A stretch of 64,000 bases of DNA, taken from contig JABSSW010000073.1 of assembly GCA_018902385.1 (NCBI GenBank), forward strand, positions 1-64,000, written 5' to 3'. The notes below the pieces were generated by a model, which was not told the origin of the DNA, searched no databases, and was given only the letters and a program-made list of their open reading frames with translations. A program made the translations under genes and the position numbers. How positions within the stretch are numbered: position 1 is the stretch's first letter; each line of letters starts with the position of its first letter. This DNA is from Physcia stellaris. Its lineage: Eukaryota; Ascomycota; Lecanoromycetes; Caliciales; Physciaceae. Shown piece after piece: positions 24,516 through 36,201 of this stretch.

Positions 24516-26390
24516 ATGGAACCAAAGAAAGATGGGAAACCATTTCTGCTGGATTTCCGCTCATCCAAATGGCTGATAGCCATCACCGTGTACTGCGCAA
24601 CATTTACAGTAAGCTATCGGATACATCTCCAGTAGGTTCGCTGATCATATCTCTTAGGATGGCTTTATCTACGGGATTGTGAGATACAACGCTGCTACTC
24701 AGCATGTGTCATGATCTAAGGACTCCTCCAGATTGTTCCAGTAACGCCATTCGTTCTTGTAAACAAGATGGGTGTTCCTGAGAACGAAGGTACGAATATA
24801 CGTTCTATTCTTCCTCTCTCGGCTCGTCTTTGGGCTAACGTCGTGTCTCAGTTCAGTTTTGGTCCTCTACCATGCTAGCAGTCTTCGGAGGTAGCAGTCT
24901 GATTATCTCTCGTAGGTCTTCTACCTTACACAAGGTGAATACAGCTGCTGAATGTTCTTTGAAAGCTTTCATTGGATGGTTCGCCGACCGTAGCTCATCC
25001 CGCCAGGTACCATTCTTGTTAGGGCTTCTCCTAGCATTTGCAGCAACGCTTCTGTACACATTCGGAAAGAACCCCGCAACGCTGGTTGCAGGTCGTTGCA
25101 TTCAGGGCTGCTCGGTAGCCACCGTCTTCACGGTCGGATTGGCTCAACTGGTCGATAGTGTGGAGCGCAAAGAGTTGGGCCAATGGATTGGTTTCGTGTT
25201 GTCCGGTATGAATATGGGCGTTATGATCTCGCCATTTCTTGGGGGCTTGGTCTACGACAAAGCGGGATATTATCCGGTCTGTGCAATGGGGCTGAGTGTC
25301 ATCGCCTTTAACTTCTTATTGCGTCTGCTTGTTGTCGAACGCAAGCAGGCTCAGAGATATCCAGGAACAGCCTCACAAGAGGAATCATCCAGCGCAGAAT
25401 ACGGTACTTTTCGAGATTCCAGTACCACCACCAAGCAATGCATAGACCAGGACGAAACCTCCGAATCTCAAAATGGCGAAGGCAACAATGACTACAGTGG
25501 CTCTAAACACGACTCCGATATGAATGCCGGGGCGAGGGAAGAAGATAATCTTTTGCCCTATCGACAAGCTACCACTCCGCCGTCAAATGGTGCTTCAGGG
25601 ACCGCTTCTGGCCTAACCAAGTATTTCCCCGTCGTAGGTCTTCTCCTTACATCACCCAAGGTTTGGACTGCGCTGTACGGAGCTCTGTTGCATTTGAGTA
25701 TTATCACCGCCTTTGATGGTGTACTTCCTCTGTTTGCCAAAGAAACCTTTGGATGGAGTTCAACGGGCATCGGTCTCATCTTTCTTGCAATAACTCTGCC
25801 ATCGCTGCTTGGAGGTGTATTTGGTATGCTATCTGATCGCTTCGGGCCTCGGCTGTTGACCCTTTTTGGTTTTGCTGTCTCTGTACCAGCCCTTGGATTC
25901 CTAGCACTTGTCAGGGATGATCAGATCGGCCATATCGTCCTTCTTTGTGGGTTGCTTGTATTGACCGGTACCAACTCCATGTTCCAGTATCCGACTTGCA
26001 CTAATGGTGGCAGGAACTGGATTGAACATGTTACTGGCGCCTCTTGCGTCCGAAATGAGCTTTGTAGTCGACGATTATGCCGGAGAATTTCCGGGAGCCA
26101 TGGGAAGCTCAAAGGCCTACGCACAAACTTATTCGCTCTTCAATTGTGCATTGGCTGGAGGACAATTTATCGGACCGGCATTATCTGGCCTCATTTACCA
26201 CAAGACAAATTGGGGTATTACTATGGGCGTATTAGCGGCTTTCTGTGCCTCAGGAGCAATTCCTGTAGTACGTTGCCAACAAGTCTACGTCGAGCATTGC
26301 ATAAAAGCTAACGTTGTTTTAAAGGCGCTCTGCACAACTGGTCCACTGACTCCACGTTTTCGGAAATCTGAACCGGCATCTCCCGAGTAA
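24516..26390 (+). CDS. MFS transporter, DHA1-like (intact)
   Basis: A twelve-helix plasma-membrane permease, likely exporting a small molecule. The ATG at 24,516 begins MEPKKDGKPF; later exons encode TVYCATFTDGFIYG, VTPFVLVNKMGVPENE, GWFADRSSSRQVPF (the loop 2-3 motif) and ATLVAGRCIQGCSVAT. A long charged central loop (about residues 200-285) is followed by FDGVLPLFAKETFGWSST, SDRFGPRLLTL and SSKAYAQTYSLFNCA. Introns fit in phase, including GTAGGTCTT...TTGAAAG near 24,914-24,969, GTACCAAC...GGTGGCAG near 25,969-26,012 and a last one ending TTTTAAAG before the exon that stops at 26,390. The truncated paralogue at 12,797-13,720 is its closest relative in the window. It is divergent from the P450 and upstream of the decarboxylase, which suggests product export or self-protection. 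Confidence 0.87.
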
Positions 26391-27617
26391 ACTGATTACC
26401 AATTTTAATTGGTCGTGGCCGTTGCAGATGATGTTCTGGACATCTAAATCGGCATCTTCCCAGCTTTGGGGCACCATGTGAATATCGAAGACTGGCAGAT
26501 TCAGCTGGCTTAAATATCCACATGATGCCAGTTGTTGAGTCGTAGGTTTGTGTTGAAGCCGATACGGAGTTCGATGGAGGGTTCTTTTCTCGACCTTTGA
26601 ACCATTATTGTGTTTGTAGCACGTTGGATCGTTATTGGAGTTATCATAGAGATTGGATATATCTCAAATGCTATGTTCAACCTGATTGTTTAGTAATCGA
26701 TAGATTAGCTGTCAAAGCATTATCATAGAGGTAGGATCAACCATGGCCATCTCAGGTATGGTCTGATATTGGTCAACGTTCGCCACTTTCGTCAGCAAGC
26801 CTGCGGGCGAATTCCTAGATATTCTTCATGAGTCAGTGGGTACATTCGACAGACTACATATGATTCTGGATATCTACAGTCGGCTATTGACTGAGTTCGT
26901 CACATTGCATACACCATTACCCGAGTGCTTAGCGAGATTTAAGCATATGTAATGCAGCAGAGTGGCGCACGCCGCAAAGTAGACTTGTACTCATGGGGGA
27001 ATACGGGCCCATGCCGAGTGACTCCAAAGTGATGGTCGTGCTGCGTAGAAGCGATTGGTGTGAATGGAACGCCAGAGATCCGCGGTCGACCGATGGGCTA
27101 GTGTATGCAGACGGGCTAGAGTATGCAGGTCCCTGGATCTTGCTGACTTTTCTATATCGCTGCACATATGAGGAATGTGAATTTGCCAGTGTAACTGCGG
27201 ACGGGTGACCGACAGGCCACTGTCGGCAAGTCATTTTTTGGGACTCTGGGCCGCCCAGAACAAGCAAATACTACCAAAGCTTGGGCACTCCTCACAGCGG
27301 TGTCTGACCCCTGTCGAATTCTCAGCTCTCCACGTACTTCGCATAAGACGCCATGGTTCTAGTCCGATGGACGATCTATCGATACGCATTGCATCGTCAG
27401 GAACACTTGATCTTCCTTTGCGGTCAGTATCTTTGGAAAGGCAGCTAGCTCGCACCATCTGCCCCCTCTTTGGCACAATGGACGGCAGCTGCCGACCTGG
27501 CTATGGACCTGGGCGTTATTTGGTCTATCCCACATTAATGGGATATATATAGACAGTCTGCCATCAAGAAAGTGGACAATGTCAACATCGTGCTACTCGA
27601 CGGACTGATCCCAAACA
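26391..27617. other. Intergenic interval
   Basis: No gene is supported. A short direct repeat flanks the transporter stop (CCGGCATCTCCCGAG near 26,373 and TCGGCATCTTCCCA near 26,449). A TATATATA box at 27,544-27,551 lies 67-74 bases before the decarboxylase ATG. Confidence 0.5.
27544..27551 (+). promoter_or_regulatory. TATA box of the decarboxylase gene
   Basis: TATATATA in GGGATATATATAGACAG, about 70 bases upstream of the proposed ATG at 27,618. Confidence 0.5.
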
Positions 27618-29460
27618 ATGGACGCGGAACAATTCAAACAAGCCATACAGCTTGCAGGGAACGACAGCTAGTCTACCGAGACCTGGAGACCTGGTATACG
27701 GCTGACATGTGAACAGTTACTGACTACCTCGACACTATCAGCTCCCGACGCGTTCAAGCCGAAGTCTCGCCCGGCTATCTCAAACGCATCCTACCTACAC
27801 ACGCACCAAACGATGGACAAACCTGGAATGAGATCCGTCAAGATTTATTTTCGAAAATTATGCCAGGGATGACCCACTGGTAAACTTTCGCTGCGCCTTT
27901 GTTGCTTCGCCTACCTAACACCATCCGCAGGAATTCTCCCAATTTCATGGCCTTCTTTCCAGCCCCAACCTCTTACCCAAGCATGCTGGGCGAGTTGTAC
28001 TCAGCTGCATTAACGACTGCGGCCTTCAATTGGGAGTGTGCACCAGCGGTAACTGAACTGGAAACTACAGTGCTGGATTGGTATGCACAGATGTTGAATC
28101 TGCCTGACTACTACCGTTCGACATCCACAGGTGGAGGAGTTATTCAGGGTACGACATCGGAGGCAGTCGTTGCCGTGATGGTGGCCGCACGAGAGCGGTA
28201 CCTGCGCCAGGTTATCCCAGATTTAGATACGATGAAGCCGATAGATCGGGAGGATGCGATGGCGAGGCGACGGGCAAATTTGGTTGCAATCGGTAGCGAG
28301 GCGTGTCACAGCTGCACGCAGAAAGCAGCGTCAATAACTGGCGTGCGATACCGGTCTGTGCCTGTGAGCATCGAAGACGCTTTTAGCATGCGAGGACAGA
28401 TGCTCCAGCAGACCATAGCAAATTGTCGCAAAGAGGGTCTGGAGCCTTTCTATTTGACAGCAACTCTTGGCAGTACAGCGACATGTGCGGTTGACCGATT
28501 CGAGGAGATCGCTGCAGTCCTTGGAAACGAGCCTAATATATGGGTTCATGTCGATGCCGCCTTTGCAGGCAATGCGTTGGTGTGTGAGGAGTACCAACAT
28601 CTCACGAAGTCTTTTGGCTCCTTTGACAGCTTTAGCACGGCGCTATCCAAATGGCTTCTGATCAATCTGGACGCATGGTCAGTTACTGACACCGAGTTTC
28701 CTTTTGTCGTCTTTTGTATACTAAGCTAACAGACGACTCTAGTTGTCTCTTTATCAAGAAGCGCGAGCACCTGACCCAGGCGCTCTCCATCAATCCGGCA
28801 TACCTACGAAACCCATCCTCGGATTCTGGTGCAGTCATTGACTATCGCGATTGGCAAATATCACTGTCCAGACGCTTCCGGGCACTCAAGATATGGTTCG
28901 TTATGCGTACTTATGGGGTAAACGGTTTCAAGAAATATATCCGACAGCACGTCAGACTTGGCGAGGGCTTTGCTAAGATGATTGCTTCCAAGCCCCACCT
29001 CTTCCAGATAATAACGCCGCCAGCATTCGCCTTGACTGTTCTCAGTGTGAGACCGGAGAACAGTGACCGCGAAGAGGCCAACAGGCTAACTCAAGCGGTG
29101 TATGAGTCGATCAACCAGGCGAATGAGATCATGTTAACAAGCACCGTTATTGGGGGATATTTTGTCATACGAGTAGTTGGCGCGAATCCAAAGACCGATG
29201 CAAAGGCTTTGCAAAAAGCCTTTGACGCTCTGGTCTTCACAGCAGAACAGACGCTGTGGGGGCTTCGAACTATCGCTAAAGAGTTGCGTACAGAATCCAA
29301 TTCCGACGGAGAGATGGTAAATTACGAAGTAGTCGAAGATGTTGGGAGTGGAGGTGATGGCAAAGAGATGGAGTGGAGCCAAATTCCAGCTGTACGGCGG
29401 AGTATTCGAGGCAACTTTTCCCTGTGGAGTATGGTATCGAACTGGTTGTTTAATAGATAG
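27618..29460 (+). CDS. PLP-dependent aromatic-L-amino-acid decarboxylase-like
   Basis: Group II PLP decarboxylases remove CO2 from tryptophan, tyrosine or DOPA-like amino acids to give arylalkylamines. The family order is complete: DYLDTISSRRV, PGYLKRILPTHAP, the active-site start IMPGMTHW then NSPNFMAFFPAPTSYPSMLG, GGGVIQGTTSEAVVAV, the PLP-stacking histidine in ACHSCTQKA, ATLGSTATCAVD, the aspartate in VHVDAAFAGNALVCEEY, and the lysine in STALSKWLLINLDA. After a phase-fitting intron (28,678-28,741) come LFIKKREHLTQ, DYRDWQISLSRRFRALKIWF and RTYGVNGFKKYIRQHVRLG. The usual PHK or AHK around the PLP lysine is LSK here. The region between the ATG and the DYLDTI exon does not splice cleanly with a GT donor; a GC donor after GACA would restore phase. 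Substrate is inferred from family only. Confidence 0.87.
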
Positions 29461-30970
29461 ATATTCGTAGCACAGTATATAGCAACTGAACTTTTCCCTT
29501 GCTAGACTCAGACTTATCTGGCATTTCGAGAGCCCGAGCCTCCTCAATTACTTGCTGACTATTGTCAGAACCGATATTGGATTTGGAGTGAATGGTAGAC
29601 TATCAGTAGAAGTGGCACCAAATGACTTCCACAGATCTTAATAGTCTTGCTGCTAGTGCTCCAGTTCCCCCAGAACCCCTTCTCATACATCGTAATGATG
29701 ACGCAGAACCAGCCACGCATGCGTGATAGGAGTAACACGGTCTGAAACGTTGTCTTCCCAGTAGAGCAAACCGGACAAAACCTTCCTTGATCGTGGGCCA
29801 GGACCACACCAAACTCGAGTCCTACAAAAGTAAGGATTGTACAATTGGATATAGGCCTGGACAATGGTGCATACGCCAAACTTGAAGACGGGCTCCGCTC
29901 ATTTGCTTCTCACACTTGCGCCTTCTACGGCGACACAGAGCCCTTCAATCAATTATAGGGGCCGACACATGTCGCATGTTTACAGTTGCCCACAGTAGAA
30001 ATGGCGTATGTATAGTAGGAGGATTCTTCTATGTCGGGCTGTGGCAGGTTCGATATGGGAACAGTGTAATCGTAGCACTCGATATCGCTTTCCGTAGCAA
30101 CCATGAAGTCGAGGTCAACCGGGGTTTTAGGTCAATGAGGATACTTAAAGAAATAATGAGATCATTGAAACCATTGCGCACCTAAGGCCGAATGCCCAAA
30201 CTTAATGAATCACCGAAGACAGCCGAGTTGGTATCAGGAGAAAAGATCTTTAATTTAGTATTGCATTATTGACGATACATTAACTGATCTTTGCGACAAA
30301 TAAGGGCTATTTTCGTCGGGCTATTAGTGGTCCTCGCATCAGATGGGCATCATTTAGTGCACGATCTAGGCGATGGAACCCATCTAGTCGCTAACGGTGA
30401 GCACTGTAACCATCAATGTATCTGCAACAAACTTATCCGTCATGTCGAATACATGCTTTGGGGGCACCATGACTCGAATCTGGTGAATGGCCCGCCTCGT
30501 ATAAGCATTTACAGGAGACCCTTCCTTGAGCGGCCACGCGGTGATCTCCACCTCTTCCTGTAGTTTCCGGGCTTTTGAGCAAAGCACAATCAGGCTTGTT
30601 CGCTAAGGCACAGCGCAAGACCCTGCTGAAAGAGTATAAGGAAAGCCTTACGAGCTAGCTGCGTTGTACGGAGTAGGGGTGCCGCGGATTATAGTACGTA
30701 CAGAAGCGAACTCGTCGACCTGGGTCCTCGTGGTCCCGGCTATCACGTCGCGGGGTTGACACATGACAGCCACAGCTGCGACCATGGCTGCATATCAGCT
30801 TCCTGTTGGGTTCTTACTGCTTAGCCAATCGGACCACAGGGCATTGGGAAGCATTCCAGACTTACTTCAGACTGTAGATGACGACGCACCAGTACGTAAA
30901 GGAAAATGACGGAAGAGTATAACATCCATTTCGCTTATCTTTCCATGCTTGGAGAAAGCGACATTCCTTC
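29461..30970. other. Gene-poor interval left of the transposon
   Basis: No gene is supported. Short frames (29,565-29,879 minus, 30,384-30,587 minus) have no recognised domain or splice partner. Confidence 0.5.
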
Positions 30971-30979
30971 AACAGTATT
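30971..30979 (+). repeat. Target-site duplication, left
   Basis: AACAGTATT directly before the left terminal inverted repeat; identical to 34,295-34,303 directly after the right one. Confidence 0.9.
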
Positions 30980-31034
30980 CGGGATGTCTAGGGGGCGCGA
31001 GGTAGGACCGCAACGCGAGGTTCATTAGTAAGCA
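30980..31034 (+). repeat. Left terminal inverted repeat
   Basis: 55 bases; pairs with 34,240-34,294 at 51/55. Weaker similarity continues inward for roughly 30 more bases (CTAATTTTGGTGGGC against CGATTTTGCTGAGGC). Confidence 0.9.
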
Positions 31035-31125
31035 TCATCCCACCTAATTTTGGTGGGCGGCCCCATCTACATGAGCGGAGACATCGCTGGTCAACGATCT
31101 CGTCGTCGGCGCATCTCGTCGTCGT

Positions 31126-34100
31126 CATATTTTTGTATAAGATTCATGATGTTGAGAAACAAAAATTTCGTTTCGTTTATTTACATGTAATTTATGAATT
31201 CTAATTTACGATAAACGTCGAATTGACAATGCGTTTTTGCTGTGATTTTTTGTTTTCATTTTTTTCGCTTGCACGTTTCGTAGATCTGTTTTGTTTTTTT
31301 TTCGAGTAGGCTGTTTCGTCATGATTTCAAGCGTAACATTTCGTTGACGTCGAGATTTCGACTGATGCGATTTCGATTTTCATTTTTTGAATTCAATCAT
31401 TTTTTTTGTTTTGATCGTTTTCGAAAATGTAAATTTTCGCAAAAATGCAAAAAATGAAAAATTCGTAAAAAAAAATAACGATTGCGATTTCGAATCGTTT
31501 TTTTTATTTTTCGATTTTTCGCGTTTCGATGAATTGCTCGACGAAACGATAAAAACAAAAAAATTGAAAAAAACTTTCGAAATCGAATTTTTCGAATTTG
31601 AAACAATTATCGTTGACGACGATTTAAAGATTGATTTTACAACAAACGATGTTGAAAAAAAAAAATTTGTTAATCAAATCGTGTTTTTTGATTTTTTTTC
31701 AGTTGTTTCGATTGCGATAATCGTTTTTTTAATAATTTTGTCATGTTTTTTCAATATTCATAATTTCTTTTTGATTGAAAGCGATTTCGAAAATTTTATC
31801 GAAATTTTTGTTTTGATTTTAACGAAAATTTCGTGAATAAAAATGACGTTTTTCGTGAAAATTTCGATTTGATTAATTAAAACGTCACGAACTTTTTTGA
31901 ACAATCGTTCAAAAAAACTTGTTGATCGATCGTATTTCGAATGAATCGATTTTTGTTTTTGTTGTGATTGATGTTTTCGTTATCGAAATCGAAATTCATT
32001 GCATTATCGTAATAACGAGATTGTCGATCATGATGTTTGTTTCGAAATCGTCTAATTTTCAACGAAAATGTAACAAAATTACAAATATTGAAAAATTTTT
32101 CAAAATCGTTCGAAAATAATAATGAACGTGTTTGCAAAATAAATCGTAACGAACAACAAAAATGCAATTACATGATTTTGAAACGATTTTTTTCATTTGA
32201 ATTAATACGTTCAATCATTTCAACGATCGTCATTCGTTTCGAAATTTATCGTTTTCATGATTCATATAATAACACGATCAAGCAAAAATTGAAAAGTCAA
32301 AAATCGATTTCGTGAAATCGTTTGATGCGTGATTTCTTTTTCTTTTCGCGAATAAAACGATACATTTTTCGCAATTCAAATCGAATGTTTCGAAAAATCG
32401 TTTCGAATGACATTTGATCGTTGAATATGATTTTAACAACAAAATGCATGATTTATTGCGTTGAATAATATGAATTTCGAAATTAAACAACAAGACGACG
32501 TAACAATTGACAATCATGTATTTTTTGCGCGTTGATTGTTTTCGAAATAGTTTTTTTCGTCGAATTTCATGACGATTAATAACGTGATTCGATTGATAAT
32601 CAAATCGAAAACGATAAAATTTTCGATTCAAATTCAAATGAGATCGTGCAATTCATTTTTTGCGTTTTTGATGTATTTTTTCGCGTTTGTCATTTTGTTG
32701 TCAATTAGTCAAATTAAAATTGAATGTGATTTGAACACAACATTGAAAAAACGTGAAAAAAGAAAAAAAATTGAAAAAAAAAACGACGTATTTGATTTTG
32801 ATATTTTCATATGCATGAAATTGACAGAATTGACGATGTATTGCAAACATAATCACGTTTAACGACGTCAATATGTTTTTGTTTTGATCGATAATAATCA
32901 CACGAAAAAAATTGATGTTTTGAATTCACATTTCGTTTTTAGAAAAATCAAAAAAATCGTCGTAATTATTTCAGATTCGATTAAAGCAAAAGAAAAATAT
33001 CGAAAAATTCATATTGATGTTTGTGATTTTTATGTTCACGAAAAATAACATTTTCAATTTATTGATATTGAAAATAACGTCGAATTCGATAAAAAATTCG
33101 AACAAAAACGTCTGATTCATTTCAATTGTTGACTATTCATTTAATTGATTTGTTTCAAAATTCGCTTGATAAAAACATCGTTGACGTTTCGTTCGTATTC
33201 GTATCGAATGCGAATGATAAATGTCATCGAACTTTTCAAAAACGACAAATAAATTGATATGATTTCGCGTTGATTGCGAATGACAAAAAAAATGAAATTG
33301 TAATACTTTTTCGATCAATATGCAACATTTTATCGAAATTTCGTTCGATGTTGATCAACACGCAATCAAACTGCTCGTAAATGAAAATTGATCGATGAAT
33401 TTTAACGATATTTAAAATTTTGTTGTAATCAGATGATCGAAAACGATGAATTTCATAAAAAAATGAATTCGATTGCAAAAGATGAAAATGTTTCAATTGA
33501 TCTTTTTGCACGCAAAACATTCAAATTTTTGATTTTTCAAATTTTCGATCGATTCGTTTGTAATTGATGAACAATCGTCATTTACAATTCAGAATTCGAA
33601 TGTGAATCAATTCGCGTTGACGATTGATAAAATTTTCGATCGTGCTTTTATGTTCGTTCAACTTTTTGTTGTTTTGAGTTTCGATTGAATGATGTATGCA
33701 ATGATAATATTTACGAAAATTGTTTTTAAAATCGCAAAAACTCGTCACGACGACGAAATTCTGATTAAACGCGTAATTTTGAAATCGTTTAATAGTTTTT
33801 TTTGAAATTTCAAATTGTTCATCGTTTCGAAAAGATTTCAAATGAACGAAAAATATGAAATCAATGATTTTTTGTATTGTCGAAACAAAATTGAAATCGA
33901 AAACGAAATGAAAAATTCAAACGATCATGACGACGATGATATCGATTTGAAATGAAAACAACGAAATCAACAATTGCAACAATAAATTCCAAAAAAAAAA
34001 ATGATTTTGAATGTGTGAAATTCACTCACAAAAACGATGAATTAGTGAATCAATTCGAATTTTTTCAATTTTTTCAAACAATTGTTGCAAAGCGTTTATT

Positions 34101-34200
34101 TCTCAACATCAAAAATTTGATATATTCAAGTTTGATGAAGACGACGACGAGATGATATGCGCGTTGCGCAACATGTGTATGAAGAAGAAAAAATTTGAAT
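31126..34200. repeat. AT-rich island 2 (transposon interior)
   Basis: Composition switches abruptly at both sides. Sampled lines (32,041-32,100 and 32,461-32,520) show C almost only before A or G, as in island 1, with one CT and one AG seen. No intact gene. Confidence 0.88.
33133..33841 (-). pseudogene. FAR1-like segment of a MULE transposase, relic
   Basis: Reading leftward from 33,841, the frame to 33,578 includes KRFQNYAFNQNFVVVTS, then KYYHCIHHSIETQNNKKLNE and RQRELIHIRILNC. This spacing of CxxH/HH, a basic stretch and a final cysteine resembles the WRKY/FAR1-type N-terminal domain of fungal MULE transposases. The continuation is split between the frames 33,236-33,520 and 33,133-33,318, so it is frameshifted. 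The catalytic DDE region would lie further left but cannot be read through the mutations. Call from pattern memory; moderate certainty. Confidence 0.45.
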
Positions 34201-34239
34201 CCTGAATAGATGAAAGCCTCAGCAAAATCGGTTCGCGGG

Positions 34240-34294
34240 TGCTTACTAATGAATCTCGCGTTGCGGTCTCACCTCGCGCTCCCTAGACATCCCG
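34240..34294 (-). repeat. Right terminal inverted repeat
   Basis: Reverse complement of the left terminal repeat with four transition differences. Confidence 0.9.
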
Positions 34295-34303
34295 AACAGT
34301 ATT
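34295..34303 (+). repeat. Target-site duplication, right
   Basis: AACAGTATT, identical to 30,971-30,979. Confidence 0.9.
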
Positions 34304-35562
34304 CCTTTGCTCGGAAAATCGCACTGAAATGACTGGTTCCGTGGGAGTCCGTCCGCGTTGTCTGGAGCACGCGCTCCTGGACTATGCGAGTGGGCTACCG
34401 CGAAGGTTCAATCTGCGATACGATACAGTTATTAGCACGTTCAAGGTGAATTGTAGAGAATCTGGTGGTGAAGAAAGAGTTGAGGCATTCTCCGGAGGAA
34501 GAGACGGCCCGCGGAAGCCGAGCCGCATCCTTTGCGGCTCAATCTACATGTAAGCATAGAATAGAATACATGTAGCGTGGGGTGTCTTGCGTTTGGTTCG
34601 AGTGGTTCTAGGGATCTAGTCGTAGTGTGAGCTCTCGTATTCTTGTTTCTACCACACCAAGATCATTCCCAGCCTGCCCGTTCGCCCATGTCCTCGACTG
34701 TCCTCGACACGGTGCGTGCCAAGTCTCCATCTGATGTACTCGTCCACTTACCGTGACTTGCTTCATAGGGGTATGCTGATAGTGTGGTGGTGATGCAATT
34801 ATATGCCGCCAACCCAGGCATGAGCACTGCCCTGCATCCTCGTGAGTGGCGACGTTCATGGCATACAACCACTTCTTCTGTCGCACGCCTGTCCATGGAG
34901 CTGCCTATCAGCCGAACGCTGGATTGGCCACCAAATCGGAAATGGCTTGGAGGTTCTGTGGGCATTTTGCCCTTGTACTATGGCCGCGTGTCCTACTGTT
35001 GCTGGCACCGCCCTCGATCGGGTCTGTTTGGGTGACTTGGAACCAATAACAATACCGGCTTGTGTCGTGGTCATGTCGAGCGGGCACTGCCACATGGCCT
35101 GGGTCCTTCTCAGAGTAAGTGGACATCACCAACATTATGCGTCAAAGGACGTTTCTGACTTCTCGTTTCGAACACTAGGTCTCTGGTAGGGTTTGGCCTA
35201 CGCGGTTTCTATGATATAAGCGAACATTCAGGCATGAAAGATATAGAGGAAAAGAGATAGTGTTGGATCAAGGCATAACCCTATACTGGTAGAGAGAGGG
35301 CCAACGTGGCTATCGCTGGCTTTCTTTTACTGAGTTAAAGTAGAAGCGCCGTTCTGTTCGGGCCTCCTGCTGGCATTACCTTATAAAAACAAACCTGCCT
35401 GGTTTCCGGTGAGACGAGGAGCTTAAGGAGGAAAGGCTGAGAAGTCAATTATTCAAAGCGGAGATAGGATGCAGAAGGTCAGCTACCACGAAACCTTGCT
35501 CTAGGAACGCTCGCACATAATCGTCAGGAAGCCTATTATCGCACACTATTCCCTACACTCGT

Positions 35563-35675
35563 GTGGCACTTCGGCTAGGCGGTACTTAGCTGACGACCAG
35601 TTGGATCGAGGCCCGGTATCGCCCCTAGAGCGCTCCGCTGCCGAGAACTCGTAGGCTCGATTGCGGAAGTGCCAC
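35563..35675 (+). mobile_element. MITE-like element, 113 bp
   Basis: It begins GTGGCACTTC and ends GGAAGTGCCAC, giving 10-bp terminal inverted repeats. A diverged copy lies at 12,590-12,712. It has no coding capacity. No certain target duplication is visible, so the superfamily is not assigned. Confidence 0.6.
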
Positions 35676-35997
35676 TCTCCACCAGTGCCCGGGATACTCC
35701 CCGCTTGCATAATCTTCTAGCTTTATGTAAGCGGTAGTCTCAGCGACTAATTAGCCGAACATAGGAGTCGATCTGTCGCTTGCAGTATCGAAGTCCTGCG
35801 CGGAAGACATGGAAAAGGCGCAAGGGCGGAGAAAGCATAATTCAGAATTCTGGAGACGTTAGGGAGGGCATAGCGAGAAATATGACGAGTGGCAGTAGTG
35901 AGGCGAGATGGAGAAGTGTAACCGCCCATATCAGTATACATGAATGAAGCAGAATAACAGAAGCTATGTGAGTATTTACAATTGTAAACGAAGCGGA

Positions 35998-36201
35998 ATG
36001 ACCCGGTAAGATACATGACTATTTGCTCGACCGAATATACAGCCTGAGCTACACTCTAGACGAGTTCGAGAGATTGTATAGCTTCCCGCTTGCTCCCGAA
36101 GAGCGGGACCTGCGTCGAGATCTGGAAGAAGCGGGCTTGACAAGGGAGATTTTGGAGTTCTTTGGTATACTAAGGCGAATGAATTGGCGGAGCGCGAAAT
36201 A
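35998..36201 (+). pseudogene. Orphan coding fragment
   Basis: An open frame without ATG reads KIHDYLLDRIYSLSYTLDEF, ERLYSFPLAPEERDLRRDLE and EAGLTREILEFFGILRRM before its stop. Its regular amphipathic, charged composition looks like authentic protein rather than random translation. Family not recognised. Probably the terminal piece of a degraded gene. Confidence 0.3.

Larger units (their letters stand above)
30980..34294 (-). mobile_element. Mutator-like DNA transposon, 3,315 bp, mutated interior
   Basis: The element starts CGGGATGTCTAGGG and ends with its reverse complement. The 55-bp termini (30,980-31,034 and 34,240-34,294) match at 51 of 55 positions, all four differences being transitions. 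A 9-bp duplication AACAGTATT flanks both ends, the length typical of MULEs. The interior from about 31,126 to 34,200 is AT-rich with the same CpC/CpT depletion as island 1. Minus-strand relic coding (33,841 downwards) resembles the FAR1-like DNA-binding start of fungal MULE transposases. The outermost 95-145 bp on each side are GC-balanced, so mutation is confined to the interior. It is probably immobile unless mobilised in trans. Confidence 0.85.
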
